Shown in pieces: positions 1-13,909 of a stretch of DNA of 64,000 bases. Origin of the DNA: Anarhynchus alexandrinus (taxonomy: Eukaryota > Chordata > Aves > Charadriiformes > Charadriidae); assembly GCA_008711295.1 (NCBI GenBank), contig VUYV01000053.1:5221264-5285263 (forward strand), read 5' to 3'. Every line of letters begins with the position of its first letter. Position 1 is the stretch's first letter. The notes beneath the pieces are model-generated. The model was not told the origin of the DNA. It was given only the letters and a program-made list of their open reading frames with translations, and searched no databases. The position numbers and the translations under genes are program-made.

Positions 1-2259
1 TAGTTTATATGTCTGATTTTTTTAATTTGGGTTATCAAAGGATTTTTAAAGTTAATTTTATTGTTTAGCACTGGAGTCATCACTGAGTTTAGGCGGAAAG
101 GGGTTTTTTTTTATGTTCCATCACCTCTCTTGACAGGTTCTGTGCATACCAGAGGCGGTCGTCTTAACCCTGGATCAAAACCTAATCTCTCCTGCTTTCA
201 TAAAACGTTTTCCTCTAATTCTCTCCCTAGTAAATTATATTCTGTTCTTTGCCCTTGAATAATTTAAAAATGTATAGAATAAAGTGTGTGTGTGGGGGGG
301 GGTTCTGTTCCATTGAGCGATACCTGGTAATCAAAATGCTGCATTCATATCTTGCTGCAATGATCTCATTTCTATTGGGACAGCACTCCTGTGAGCACAG
401 GCCCGTGTTGTGTTCATCCTGTTACAACCAGATAAACTCATAATGTAGACAGATAAGAGCTATGCTCATTAATCTATTAATTGCCTATTGTCAGTTGTCA
501 ATATGTTTCGCTTGATGGGAAGCCAGAAGATTAGTTTGTATTGTGAGGATGTAGGTTTTTATTCTGTATTACTATTATTTTATTTTGATGTGTGGAATAC
601 TACGAAATGACATTCAAGCTGGTAGCGTCTCACCCAAACAGGGTAGAGCTGTCTGCGTTTTAAGTTTCTGAAACCAGAAAAATGTGATGCCCCAAATGGC
701 TGTGAAATAAAAAGTATATTTTCAATCAGAGGACCCCGCAAGAGCTGTGACTGGGTTGAGTAACACGTTTTTTATGATGGGCATTCAGGACATCCTTAAA
801 GTCAACACAGCCTGAGATACCCTGATTTCCTGGGGAAGCTGAAACTCTGTAGGGACTTCATTGTTCACTGGAAATTTGAGACTGATTTTGTCTGTGACTG
901 GAGCTGCTGGAGCAAGATTTTATTATAATTGTGTGACCTTTAATACACCATGAAGAGATTTCAAGTTCTCTATTTTTCCAGCCTATAACAAATCAAATGT
1001 TTAACTATAATGTACAGTCACCAAGTTTACACCTTAAGAAGGGTGATTTTCAAGGGCTTATCTCTACAAAGAACAGTGGAGCAGAGACAGTTTCAAAAAA
1101 AGGAAAAAAGAAGGGAGAGGAACATCATAGAAGCACTTTATAGACCTATTTGAATCACAGCTTTAAGTCATTTATATCACGGCCAAAAAGCCCATCCATG
1201 TGTGCATTTAATAATGATGGCCAATTCTGAACGGAGACTGGAAATTTTCCTCTACGTGGCAGGAAGCAAAAAAAACCCCTCGCTGTTTCTGAGTTGGTAA
1301 CTTGACCTGTTTGAATTATTTTATTACTTGCGAGACTATCAGCCAGGTGGCCAGCATTTAAACTCTGAGGACAGATCTGGGAATTGATTTCTGTGGAACT
1401 AGCATAGTTAAGAGGAGCTGATGATTAGGCAGCTCAGGCGTTTTCTAGGCACACTTAGGCAGCTTTGTCTGACAAATAGCAGCTCGTCTGTGGGGCAGTG
1501 ATCTTCATGCCATCTATGCACAGGTTTGAAGGATACAGGCAGATCTTCCACGCTGTCCAGGACACGTAACAGTGCTACATGCCTGGACATAAGAACTGCC
1601 TTCCTTATTTTCTGCCTTGACAGAGGAAAGCAGTTTATTACCTCAATGTAGACAAGATGTGTTTCCCTCTGGTTGCAGTCGCTCTAATGACCAGTGTAGG
1701 AGTCCATTTGCAAGATCCAGAAGCCTCTGTTATTATTACTAAGGACGGTTGCGTAGAACAGAGTTTAATTGGATGCTTTTTCTCGGGGGGGGGGAACAGG
1801 ACACGGACGGGACAGACAGACAGGAGTTTATTTCAAAATTTCAAGGAAAAAACCTGTTCTTTAAATGTGTGGGGGGGGTCTTTTAATATCCGGAGAAATT
1901 CTATTTTCCCTAGCTGTTTTAGTCTTCTGGGCTTCTTTCTTTCTGCAAAAAGTTAAGGAGGGAAATATATTTAAATTAAATGAAATTAGATGAAAGCAGA
2001 CAGGATGAACAAAAATCTCCCTTTCCACTGAAAATGTGCCAAACCCCTTTAAAGCGAGGAAATTACTTTTCTCAGATATCATTAATGTTTTAGCTTATTT
2101 TTCTCCCAGTTTTGGAAAGTCACAGGTGTTATGATTTCACTCTTTCTCATCTCCTCTAACCTCTCCAGAAGAGAAGAGGTTTTGGAACATGACACAAGAG
2201 CAAAAGGTAAAATAAGAAACATAGAAAAAGAGAGAAAGGAAAAATCTCTGGCTAGCGCT
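1..2259. other. unique non-coding DNA
   Basis: This is AT-rich unique sequence with no gene or recognisable repeat. It contains three poly-G runs (294-302, 1785-1794 and 1871-1878) and short GT stretches. The open frames here are under 100 codons, overlap on opposite strands and show no domain. Confidence 0.6.
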
Positions 2260-2315
2260 CAGATATCTGTATTCACTGGACACCAGTCAGATATTTGTAT
2301 TCAGTGCCTCAAAGG
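2260..2315. repeat. 28-bp tandem duplication, two copies
   Basis: The unit beginning CAGATATCTGTATTCACTG at 2260 is repeated 28 bases later at 2288 as CAGATATTTGTATTCAGTG, with 17 of 19 positions identical. The rest of the unit has diverged. It reads as an old local tandem duplication and nothing suggests a function. Confidence 0.7.
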
Positions 2316-2487
2316 CAGAAAATGATAGAAAAGTGTGATTGGAAGTTTAATGCTTTGAAAACTTATTTAAGAATAAACCTGATCCATTTAAATGCCTGCA
2401 AAATAGAAAAAATCCAAATTTTGGATTTTTTCACATCTGCCTGTTTCAACAAACTTTTGCTTCTACGTGAGTGAGGTATGGTTGAGG

Positions 2488-2697
2488 TTAGGGGACCCCG
2501 GTGTGCTAGGCACTGTGCACACACTAAGTACATGTCATATCCTCTCCCTGAGTGTTTATTCACTGTTGAGGACTGAATTGCAGAGAGATTAAATGCCTCA
2601 CTTGTGATCCCACAGGAAATATATGGCAGAGTCTTGAAATGGACCCAGCGCTCCCAAGTCCCAGATGAATGCCTTAACCAAAATCTCACTCTTCCTT
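2488..2697 (+). mobile_element. MIR-like ancient SINE relic
   Basis: The left part has GTGCTAGGCACTGTGCACAC (2502-2521), which matches the 'gtgctaggcgctgtacaaacac' block of amniote MIR-type repeats as I remember them. The middle has GCAGAGAGATTAAATGCCTCACTTG and then ATGGCAGAGTCTTGAAATGGACCCAGC. These correspond to the usual 'cagagaggttaagtgacttgcc' and 'ggcagagctgggattcgaaccc' blocks. The right end, GAATGCCTTAACCAAAATC, corresponds to 'gtgctctaaccactag'. Order, spacing and a length near 200 bp all fit a nearly complete, heavily diverged copy in plus orientation. It is a retroposon of tRNA-SINE type and codes for nothing. The exact subfamily cannot be fixed without a repeat library. Confidence 0.72.
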
Positions 2698-5099
2698 ATC
2701 ATACTTTGTTTCTCTTTCTTTCCAATATCTTCTCTAAACATTTCTTTTGTTTGGTTCATTGAGGTCAGTGGTCTCAGCTTGTTGCAAGCACCACAGAATT
2801 TCGCCCTTTATGTTTTTTTCCTTTGTACATTGCCTATATATTGAGTTGCTAGCTTTGCATTTCTTCTTGCTCCCAGATCCCTCCCTACTGTGCAGAAGGT
2901 GACAGCTTCAGGAGCACAATGTTTTGTCATTTTTGACCCATGGGATAGTGCACACCCCTTTTTAGCCCATGTCCCATTGTAAGTCAGCCCCTTTTGATCC
3001 AGTCTCCATCCCCTTTTATTGACCAGCTCCCCTATTTCCACTAAATGTTTCAACCCTGCTGCCTCCTCTCTTTGTGCTTTCTTTAATTCTCAATATTTCT
3101 GCAGCAGGACTGAATCTGCCATCAGTTTGTTTAGTGGAGCAGAAGACAAAGCCAGGCTGGTGCTGCTGCTATTGAATAGGTCATTGGTGACAACAACCTG
3201 TGCTGCAGAAGTTAGCCCCCACTGACTCTGTTTTCACTCCACCTGAATGGAAGCTCCCAGGAGTCTTTCTTTAAAGAGCCCAGGGGTGGGGAAGGCAGGA
3301 AAATGGAAAGAAAAGGAATAAAACAATTATAGCAATAACACTTCAACTTTCTCAGTTGTGCATGGACTTGGCTAATCGAAATGAGAAGTACCTGTAGAAT
3401 GGGGTAGGTTAAGAGGTTGTTTTTTGGTCCCACCGTGGCCTCTGCAGTGGGGGGCAGTGACTTTTTGCATCTCTAGATTTTTTATCTGTTGTTAGGTTAG
3501 GTGCTGTCATCTTTAGAAACAAGATCTTTTTCATAAGCACTTGCCCTTAGTGAATGAGGTATAGCCATGGCCAAGAAGGGGAATGGTCCTTGTCTGGGCC
3601 ACCAAAGGTAGATCACACCCAGTACTGCAGCTCTGACTTCTCCTGACCGAGCTAAAACTGTACCTTCGTGGTGACTAACAGCAGGGCCATGCCTACCAGG
3701 ATAAGGAGGAGAGATGCCGGGCATGCGTATAACAAACCCCATCTTCCAGTGCTTCTAGAATATACATCCCTCATCTTGAGAAGTTTTCTAATTAAAAAAA
3801 ATAGGTTTTGGGTTTTTTTGTTTTAATTATACTGCAAGAGACAACAATATAGTCTACGTTTTGATCTAAATGAAGTCCATTTTATTTAGACACAAAAGGA
3901 AACAGCAGCCGTCTTTGTTAGTGTGTGCTGAGGCTAAAACTGCATTAGTCTTATAGGGCAAAACAATTTGAACTGTAGATATAGGAAATGATATGCATAA
4001 GGAAGGAAAACATTGGTTGTGATGGACAAGTTCTTAAAATGTAGTAGGCAAGTAGTTTTAACAGGTTCACAACAGATGTCCAGCCAGAAATTAAAACAGA
4101 AATGTGAAAGAAGAAATAGATGCTGAAAATTTTGAAATCTAGTTTTTCAATGTACTTTTGAGCCATGTAATGGATTTTCCTGAAAACCTCCAGATAATTA
4201 GATCTTTGTTCACAGATTACATAACGTAAATACTTGGGGGAGACGGACTTTCTCCATACAAAGAGGAAATGCATTTTATGATAAAAACTGGGTGCAATTT
4301 TAATATAGAAGAAAAGGGGAAGAAAAGGGGGAGAAAGAGCAGTGTAAGAGTTCATGGACCAACATAAATTTGTTTCTCTTTCTGTATTGCAATAAAGAAC
4401 ATGCAACTGGTCAAAGCTGGTCAAAAGTGGTAGAAAATACCACTGAATATCTTTTTTTTTCCTGAATATCTCCCATTGAGAGTAAGAAAAAAACCTATTC
4501 ACACAGCATATACAAGTGTATGAGTACATATATTGTACATGCTGCTCCAAGTTTTACACGAGCTGTTTACCTGAGGGATTTAATTCTCATACAACTTTTT
4601 TCTGGTTCTGCAAAAACTTCAGGGTCTCGAATAAATTTAACATAGCTGAGGTGTATGGCAAGAGGGTCATTATTTAGCCTCACCATTTGTATTTATGCAG
4701 AATAGTGTCTGCTTTATTCAGTAGAAGGCTGTTTCTGTTAGCAAATCGCTTAAAGATTGTGATGATGGGGATGCCAATAATCAGAAGAGGGAAAGTGCTA
4801 AGCATTAGAGTACAGCATAGCTTCCATATCATAGGTTTTAGAAATTGTTAATGTTTTGATGCTATGTCTTTGAGGCAAACAGAGTTTAAACATGATCATC
4901 ACCAGGATGGATTGATCTTACTTTGGGGGAAGATAAAGTTGCATCATATTGCATTGATTTTCTTTGTGGCTATTACATGACTGTCCACCAGTTGATCATG
5001 GTGTTGCTGTAGCATGATGTCCTCACCTCCCTAAATGGATTTACGTAGTGTTCTTGCACAACTGGAGAATTATTGAAAAGATATTTTTACTTTCTTGGT
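2698..5099. other. unique non-coding DNA
   Basis: This is AT-rich unique sequence. A 199-codon open frame lies on the minus strand (3951-4550), but it is rich in Phe, Ile, Tyr and Ser from A/T codons, has no domain I recognise and looks like chance. A small A/T inverted repeat lies at 3788-3826 (AATTAAAA against TTTTAATT). Confidence 0.5.
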
Positions 5100-5560
5100 C
5101 CTTTCTCCCTAGTATAGAGCCTTACCAGTGGTGACAAGACCCTGGAGTGTCTATCTGTCGCCCAGCACCAGTGCAGCAGGCCTCAGGGGTCTCAGAGAGG
5201 CATGTTCAAGGTCACTTTCTCAGTACATTCGGGGAGCTCCAGCTCTCCCAGGCCCCTGCTCCACCCTTCCTGTGGGAGTGCTGTGTGAAGCCCTGTGATA
5301 TATGGGCAGCTCCCAGCCAGCTTCTTAGGACTTCTTGTGCCAGTAGTCAGGAGCTGTGGTTGTAGCTCTGTGGTGCAGCTTTGGTAGGACAACCACATGA
5401 AGAGAGGGCAGGGAGCTCCTGGTCCTCTGGTGGAGGTGCCTGGGGAGGGTCAGGCTGGCACAGCTAGAGCTAGAGAGCAGCGAGCAATGGTAAGAGTGCA
5501 CAGGGCTGGAAGTCTGCACGCCATTTGACAAAGCAGCATGGGCAGTGGACTTGCTAAAGA
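5100..5560. other. GC-richer patch, origin unknown
   Basis: This stretch is visibly richer in G and C than its surroundings, with CAGCTCCCAG-, CTGGGGAGG- and CTCCTGG-like words. Open frames of 72, 68 and 95 codons occur on both strands and overlap, so none is convincing. It could be a decayed transposon or ordinary composition variation. I see no motif that decides. Confidence 0.35.
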
Positions 5561-8500
5561 TGTGGCCCTGGCAGTTTTTCCCATAGTTCATCAAAACGAT
5601 GCTTATTTCCAAATTGTTTCATGGAATCTAACCTGAGTCTTAATCGCCCTTCATGATCTCCTATTGTTATAGCTGACCTGACATGCTTTCCGAGCTCTTG
5701 TGGTTTGTCCAAGCTGGCTTTTTGATGGGTAGAATAATTTTTGACAAATTTTTCTACTTAAATGGTTTCAAGGTCTTAAAAATGTCAGACTTATGTTTAA
5801 ATACTTTGGTAGAAAAACTTCTGATTTTAAGTTCAGAAACAAATTAGAAAACATTTAAATTAAGTGGTCAAGTGGAAGTTAAATGTCCCAAGGTCGTTGA
5901 AACAATACATTTGATGAAAATGAACAAACTGAGTAGTCCTCTAATTTTTAGTTACAAACACTTTCAAGATTTTGAGAGTGGTTTTTATCCAAAATTGGGG
6001 CTGCAAAAATACACAACATCCAAAAATTTCTGAAGGAGAGAAAAACTGTTCCCATTTGAGTTCTCATTATTTACATCACTACATTACTGTTCTAATTTGT
6101 AGCATTTTACACCTACTTTGCATAGCAATAAGGCAAACACAGCCTTATAAATAAAGATAAGGATGTGGAACCTGTTTTGTTGAACTGGGACCCAAATGAT
6201 TTCAGAGGGAATAAGGACAGAGAAAAACAATGCTTTTATGTATTTTTCAATATTTGATAGTCTTCTGTTTTTATTGGACTGAGTAGGAGTCATATGATCA
6301 TCTAGTTTCACATAAGAAATACTTTTTCTTATGTCTGAATGCTTAAAATTTTTGTTTAAAAACAAGGAGTAATTCTGGATTGCTTTCAAGAACTGGCAAC
6401 TAACCCAGAATTTTCATAACAAATGAAAATTAGCACTATTGAACATTTTAAAGAAAAAATGTTTATTTACATGTGAAATATGGAGACACGTTGAAAGTCT
6501 GTCTTCTAGGAGCCCTATTTGCTACTGGTATATCACTTATGCAGTGAAAATTACTGTTCTGCTATCGGCAGTGATTAACATTCACTCCTTCCACTTTGAA
6601 ATATGCTGTTTGAAGTATCTTACCAAATGCTGATACCTTACAAGAAAACTTGGAAAAATATTCTACTGCAGATGGTGATTTTGAATTCCAGGCACTTTAT
6701 CTTAAAATTCTTGATTTTGATTTCATAGTGTAATGATTATGATCTTTTTCAGCATCTCTGTGGTAGCTCATTGTGCTAGTAATCACATCACCACCAGTGT
6801 GAGTTCAGAGGAGTATACACGTAGCAAAGTTTGGAGCTTCAGGACCTTCATAAGGCTCCACTCTCTACAAATATCACAACTAAATCATTGCCTAAAAGCT
6901 CCGATATCTTCAGATGGTGCCCATTTGAAACATAGTGCTTTCAAATAAGATAGTTTGTTTGCTTCACCAGAAGGAGTTCCCGTAACGGTGGCAGGGGCGC
7001 TGGGTACTTTTTGCTTTCAAGGACATTCCTTTCTCTTTCAGGTTCTGGTCTGGGGTGAAACATAACATTCATTTAGAGGCTTAAACTCAATTGGTTTACC
7101 AATGGGCTAAACACAGCACTAAGAGAGCACAGGCACCAAACAGCTTTGTCTGCATATTGACTATGTTCAGAGATGATTTAACAGACGAGATTGACTGGAT
7201 CTTAATTTGAAAGACTATTACCCCATCCTTGCTTTCATGCGACCTACCCATCCTGCCCTCTTAATTTATAGTCATAGCAGCCCCTTTTTTTCATATTGCA
7301 GTGCTATAAGAACTCTGAGACGGCAGTTACCTACCCAGTAAAACAGCTGAAGTCATTGCATCTGTGTTTAGAACTAACTTGTCAGAAGTGAGGAGAAACC
7401 AGTACTCTGTGTTCTGCACCACTAGGCACAGACCTCCCTTAAATGTTCTACAGATCATCAAGGGTGGCTAAAAGCAAGACAATCCCATAAGGAAGCTATT
7501 AGTAGCATGATGGGCAAAGCAGTCTGCTCTAGTGATACGTGCTGACCAAAAGGAGCAAAGATGAGGTTCCACTGAAATTTAAAACAATGAAGTAAGGTGA
7601 GAATTCCTCTGCAAAACTGCATCTGCATTTAACACCGAGGGTATGTGGTTACACAGCTCCACTGTTGTAAAATTACCCAGATACTAAGAACGTTCAGTAA
7701 ACCTACTTTATTACACCAAAGTTACATTTACAGGCATGCAGTAAAACCTAGGCGTTAAAACGATCCTATGAAGTTGCTTCACAGAGCTCCAGAAATGAGA
7801 TAACCGTACAGAATTCCTCCACCGATGGCAGTGGCGTGGCAGTGAGCTTCTTCCACTAGAGCTAATTTATAAATGTTGGCAATCCTGGTTCTATAGGAGC
7901 AGAGTTTCGTGGGCTTTCAAATGACTGGAGCATTCTTTGTAGCTGAAAATAAAACTTGTAGGAGTTAATTTTCTTAAATGCATGCCCAGTGTGAGTTTGT
8001 TTGTGTCTCATAGCAGAAAGGGATTCAAGTACAATGCAGCAAGAGAATTAATCACTTCTGCTGCCCTCTTGATTTTTCACTAAGTGAAGCACAACTGCAC
8101 TGAATGTGACAGGTAGCATCTGATACCGAGAACTGGACATGTAGGGAGCTGCCAGTTATACGCAATTTTTGCTGAAGTATAATAGAAGTAATATGACAGC
8201 TTATGGTATGTATCACAGGACCAGCACTATTTTGTTAAAGACTAGACATTGTTGATTTCATTTATCACAGTAGTTAGGTGTGTCTTGGTCTTTCTCCGTC
8301 CTTGTCATCCTCTCGATTTGCTGACTCCATTTAGTTTCATCATAAAATTTGAAGAGACTTGTACTTTTTGTCACTCTCGGGTACTTCTGAAGACTGTAGG
8401 AGTTTTCTTTCTGAATTTTCAGTTCATTGAGCTGCAGATAGATGTTCTTTCTCATCTAAAACTCATCACTTCCTTACCATTGGAGAAAAAAAAAACACAT

Positions 8501-11500
8501 TTAGGAAATTAGTTTCTGGCTTTCTTCAATTTGTTCCACATACAACTGCTCATCAACAGTACAGCAGCAAGGAATTGGCATGCAGCTACAAGTGTGTGTT
8601 CAAATTAAAAGTGTATTCTGCGCTTTTATTCTTGTGTTGTGCAGCAATTATGGAAGGAAAATATTTTTACCAAGAAACCAAAAGCACATTAACACCAAGG
8701 AAAGCTGTTGCCACCTCCTACCTTCTTTATAAGCCAGTAAACAAGGAGAGAAGCCACGGCAGGGTCACTGTAGGGAGTAGAAGCTGTGCTTGGTGTGACT
8801 CCCCCTCTCTTCTTTGACAACCAGTCTTGAATCCTTGGCTGACATAAATGGCCACAGCTCTGGTGTCTCCGCTCGCCTTCCCTCCTTTCATAAAAGCAGT
8901 GAAGTGTATGCAGTAGCCTCACAAAATACATATCGGATAATGTTTAAAGAAAAACTCCTTGTTTTTTAATTACTATAATGTTGAGGTGCAGGAAACTGAA
9001 GACTGAAGATGCAAACTAAAAGCCTGAAATTTCCCACCTAGAACCCTGCATTGATGATGGCTGTCTGTGGATCAGGCCTTAATTCTGGGGCAGAGAGGAC
9101 TGATTTGTGGTTACCTAATGTCAGCTAGAAATTAAAGGTGATCTCTGTGCTTTTGTAAACAGGTTGCAAATGTAAATGCTTTAACTTTTTTTTAAATTTG
9201 GGGGGGGATGAGGAGGTTACTTTCTCATTAAATTTGTGCCCTGGGAAAAAGAAAGGGAGAAGGAAAATTGAACCTAAGGAAATTATTTCACTTCGTTTAT
9301 TTCTATGATAGTTTTTCATTCTGACTCTGTGTTTCCCCCCATTCTCTGAAATTCGAAAGGCACAATTTTCACTTTTTTCTTTTTTAAAAATAGGATGTGC
9401 TGTGCTTTCAAAAATGGCCATGGTTGGCTTTTGTGCCACACGGTCCCAGAGCCTCTCAGAGAAGTGTGCTCTTTATAGAATAAGAGAAGTGTATTTTTTA
9501 TTTTTTTTAAGAATACCTTATAAATCATGAAGTGAATCTCCTCCTGCCTTCCTCCCACCCCCAAAAGTGGGGAGCTGGGAGTTACAGTACGGAGCAGCCT
9601 ATTGTGGCTCTGTCACTTATGCAAAGAGGTCATGGATGATGGAGTCTGGAATACAAAAGGTGTAGGGCACTCTGCATCTACGAGGAGGGGATCAAAACAA
9701 ATCTCCTTTATCTAATGCAGAACCTATTACTGAATCAAACGCGGGGACATGAAGGGTCCAAGTGTGCTTTTAATAATCTGTGTTACAAACAGACCGTAAT
9801 CTGCACAATTAAGCTTCTTGGAGTTGGCAGGATTTTGTGCAGTTGGCAGTTTTCCCCTTGAATAAAGGTCAGAAAGAGGGGAGTGAATTAACCGATGAAT
9901 ACCTTTTTAAAGGTATTCTATAATTCCATTGAACGTTAGAAGTATTTCCTTCATTGCGCTAGTGGCTCTAGGGAAGAGTGAGTTCAGTGTCCTAATTTAA
10001 AAGCCTCCCTATTTCAAGAGTAGAGAGATGCTGCACAATAAGCAAAGGAGTAAAGGGGAATAGGAAACCTCCCTCTGTCACTGCGTAGGTGGGAGCTGGG
10101 TTGTCAGCATGCATCTGATTGTAGCACGCTGTGGATCGGGCCCTGGGGAGCTCTGCTCATGTGAGTGTTACCTTAGAGTTGCCCTTAATAGCTATCACTG
10201 ACTGTTTTCTAGGTTACCATGAGCGTTTCCGGACCCCATGGAGAAATGGCAGGGACCTTGCATACTCCTTCCTGGGTGGGCATCTTGCTATCCAGAATAT
10301 GATTTCTTCAATACAAATGCATATTCTCTTTCTCACAGGGAGATAGAGTGTATGCAGTTCTACCCAAATGGGTGGTGTAGGGTTGCTCTCCCAGTAGGAT
10401 AGCCTCTTTTCTTGATTACGATGATGAGAAAGTGTTTTCATTTAAAGAGGAAAATGCTTGAATGGTTTTCTCATCCCTCGCCCCTCCTCTTGGCAAGCAA
10501 ACGCATTGTTGGGGCACTGGGTTTATCACAGGCCAAAGGGGGAATTCTCTTAGGAGCCTCTTGTTGAAATGTTGGCAACACATCACTGAGCAGTTCTAAA
10601 GACCTCAGGAAGCCCCAAATTTCTCTGAATTTTCCCACCACCAGCCTCGATTGTAGTTGCCTCTTTGGCCTCGCAAACTTTGGGAGAACATCAAGGAATG
10701 TGCTTGCAGCCGCCATAGTGTGCTCCTCGGCATAGGGGCAGCCCCTCGGGATGGGAAGGAAAGTTGATTGGAGAAAGAAACCACCCACGTACTAATCTTT
10801 TTGTTTCCCGTAGTTATTTTTTCTTCACTTTTTTCCCCTCACAAAATACACTTACGGGAAAGGCATTATTTGCCAGGATCTTTTCTGGGAGAGTGAGCTG
10901 GAGAAGCTGTGCTGCCTTTGCTGTCCACAGATTCTCAGATCCTTCAAAAGCCTCTGTCCAGCTGTCTCGCTCTCGCTGCCGCTGTGTGGTGCGGTCTGAC
11001 TTCCTTCATCTTTTGTGTGTTGCCGCTACAGTGTAAAATCAGGGGGAAATAATTTTCCTCCATTTACACTTGACCATTTTGGGGCAAATTAATTCTACTC
11101 CCATTTACTTGAAGAGAGGCTTGCAGAATCATGGAGAGAGGTGGGGGAGGAGAGGCGAATTTTTCTGTGCGTCTGCAAATCAAACATGGTCTGACCGAAG
11201 TCTCCTTTTCTCTCTTCCCCCCCCCTTTTTTATCTTTTCCATTTTTACTTAGGTGCTAAAGTTAAATGTTTGCTGAATATAATTTCAAATGACAGTTTAA
11301 CTTACTATTTTAACCAAAACTGTAATAGAAAAATATTTTCCCTGCATTGTTAAAATGCAACTCGATTCCTGCTCAGCTACCCACATTCTGTAAACAAGAA
11401 TGCATATTTGCTGTTGATGTGTGGAATATATTTTTTTTAAAATCACAGAATGGATTAAGAATTAAACTAGAAACAAGATGAGGAAAAAACCCTCAGAGCT

Positions 11501-12499
11501 GTAATCAAACATCCATTCCAACAGCTGAAACATGTTATTACATCTTTCAGCTGATTTATCGTACCCAAAGAGATTTCATAATCATTCTCAGTATTAAAAC
11601 AAGGGGAATAGAGGCACATTTCAATAACAATGATTGTTGTTTGGAGAATGCCAATCATGTCTAGGAGTGTTATTTACATCAGACAATATGTAGATATTGT
11701 GCCTCCAAGCCTGTTCCTGTTCGGTTTTGTTCTGTGACTTACACAAATGAATGTTAAAAAATGTTGACAACGAGGTTCAATAGCTAAATACAATAACCGG
11801 GGTCCTGCTGACTTCCTTTTGGGAGGAGAGAAATCTTTACCACATAAGTAATGCAATCTGATGTAGAGATAAATGCAGCTATAAATGTCTGAGCTATCTT
11901 TGGTATGAAAGGTGGGGAGAAATTGAAAGTGTGTACTAATTTTAATTTGTATTCACACATTAGCTATAGCTAATTTGAAAACAATTAAAAGACAGGAATG
12001 AGAAAACCAGATGTGGAGCAGTGGAATGTATTACAGAGAAGCAGGCTTCGCTTTGTGTTATTTTCTAACACACAGTTTTATTTTTGCTGGTGTCTGTCAC
12101 AAATCCTAAAATACCATTACAGAGTTAGCAGATGGTTCCCAAGTATTCATACCTGATAAAGCCTCCTGGGTGATCAAGCACTGAAAAATCAATATATTTT
12201 TCAACTTTCAATGGCTAGCTATTCAGTTTCATTACATCTTGCTATTCCTCCATGGCTACTGTGATATGGACACTTACTTCACCATTGCATTAAGCTCTAA
12301 TCTCCGGGCTGGCTGATACAGGCAGTTAATGAATAGCTAGAGTACCACCTCGGTATGCTTCACAATTCTTCTGATCTCAGTAGGATGTTTCGAGTACTGT
12401 GATCTTGTGTTTAGTAACACCCCACTTCTTCCCCCTCTTTTTTTTCCACACATGCACAGACACCCCTCTCCAGCTGTCACCTTGCTGAGCTCTGAAAGG
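5561..12499. other. unique non-coding DNA
   Basis: No gene or recognisable mobile element was found. Homopolymer runs include G8 at 9200-9207 and C9 at 11217-11225 followed by T. Around 11034-11072 a GTGTAAAA...TTTACACT inverted repeat may be a poor relic of the palindromic family described elsewhere in this window. Confidence 0.5.
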
Positions 12500-12900
12500 A
12501 AAATTCAGTAAATACACATTTGAGCAGAAATATTTTGCTGTGACATTTGACTCTTTTAAATAAATAATATCAGCAAGTCGCAGTAAGTCAGATCCATGCC
12601 CCCTGGGTGACCATATGAATCACATTCTTAAATCTATCATTTTCAATAAAGCCACAACTAGAGATAGGTCTTTAAAATGTCCTGCTTTTGTTTCCAGATT
12701 ATCTACATCACCCACAAAATAGCTATGCTCTCCGACTGACTGTTAATGCTTTCTTTAAATCACGTTTCTTTCCCCTTCTCCTAACTTAAACTCGTAGTAT
12801 GGGAAAGTTAACTTGCAGTACATGACAAAATGTCCACCAGCTTTGTAATTATTACAAGTACCTGATTATCAGTCTTTGCCATGCATTTTGGCCTTGATCG
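12500..12900. other. candidate conserved non-coding element
   Basis: This unique AT-rich stretch has no homopolymer decay and no repeat signature. It contains words such as AAATAAATAATATCAGC and TGACCATATGAATCACATTC. It looks like the long unique blocks typical of conserved non-coding DNA in vertebrate gene deserts. This is an impression of texture only; no alignment was available. Confidence 0.2.
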
Positions 12901-13045
12901 GGGCTAGATTTCTAACATGAGGCATCTTCTTATACTCCAATTTGCATGAAAAAATAAGTGCAAGTAAAATGCTAGTGAATGCATAAAGTATGTGCATGTA
13001 CACGGGCACCCTCAGAAACTGCAGTATCTTATATATTTTAATTTT

Positions 13046-13070
13046 CGTTAGTTAGTTCGTTAGTTAGGTT
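13046..13070 (+). repeat. short GTTA tetranucleotide repeat
   Basis: GTTAGTTAGTTCGTTAGTTAG is an imperfect (GTTA)n microsatellite of about six units. Confidence 0.75.
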
Positions 13071-13439
13071 TCACTGAATTTTGCTATTCAAGTTTATTTG
13101 AGGTTGTGGTGGGGGTTTACTGTCATTGTTTTCACACATGAGGCAAAGTCCAATGACACAGACCAGGCTTATTTTACATGCACCCAGGCACCATGACATC
13201 AGTAAGCCTTGGGGCATCCAGAAAACCTATTGAGTCTGATTAAGGTATATCTTAAATTTCAGACATAGGTCTTGATTCAGTCAAAAGTGCAGGAGATGAG
13301 AACCTTGAAATGGAAGCGTAAATATAAACCGTGTGAATACTTCCTCTTTCTTAGCTGCATGAAAAGCAAGAGCGAGTCTTTGCATGTGCCATGGCTGTGT
13401 ATGGAGAAGGTTGATACTAATTAACAAGAGCCCTGTCTA

Positions 13440-13735
13440 TCATCAGTGCTTGTGCCTGGCAGCTCTCAGGCAGTCGGTACCACTGCTGCTGCCTCCCCCA
13501 GAGACCCCTTCCTCCCAGAGCAGTTAACACAGCAGCAGGAGGCGGCCAGGGCTCCGCGCTGTCGAATGATACACGTGCCTGAACAGCCGTGGCCCCACTC
13601 TTGCCAAGAGCAGCGCTGTCCTTTGATGGTGTCCTCCGTGATGTCTTGAAATAGGTACTTGTTGCATGGTGTTTCATGCGCTGATTCCTGTGCAGTGAAA
13701 TGCCGTGGGTCCAAACTCAGCGGGCTGTCCTCCAT
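13440..13735. other. GC-rich patch with overlapping frames
   Basis: The patch is GC-rich with roughly eight CpGs between 13540 and 13640. Open frames of 86, 67 and 89 codons overlap on the two strands, which is expected when GC-rich DNA has few stop codons. None has a recognisable domain. It could be an exon of an unrecognised transcript or a decayed repeat. Confidence 0.35.
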
Positions 13736-13909
13736 CTTGATTCCTTGCTTTGCTTCTTGAAAAAGTGGCTTTAAAATTTGTTAGGTTGGGGGGAATTCAT
13801 CACCAAAGTAACTACAAATTTTTGTCCACTGGACTCCTTCCTTGACTTGGGCTGCAGGTATTCAGCCTGTGCTGCCTGACCACGGGAACCAAATAACTTT
13901 GGAGAAAAA

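Noticed and set aside
3951..4550. 199-codon minus-strand open frame, the longest in the window
   Set aside because: AT-codon-driven composition (Phe, Tyr, Ile, Ser), no domain, no exon-like boundaries and no neighbour support. A frame of this size is expected by chance in 64 kb.
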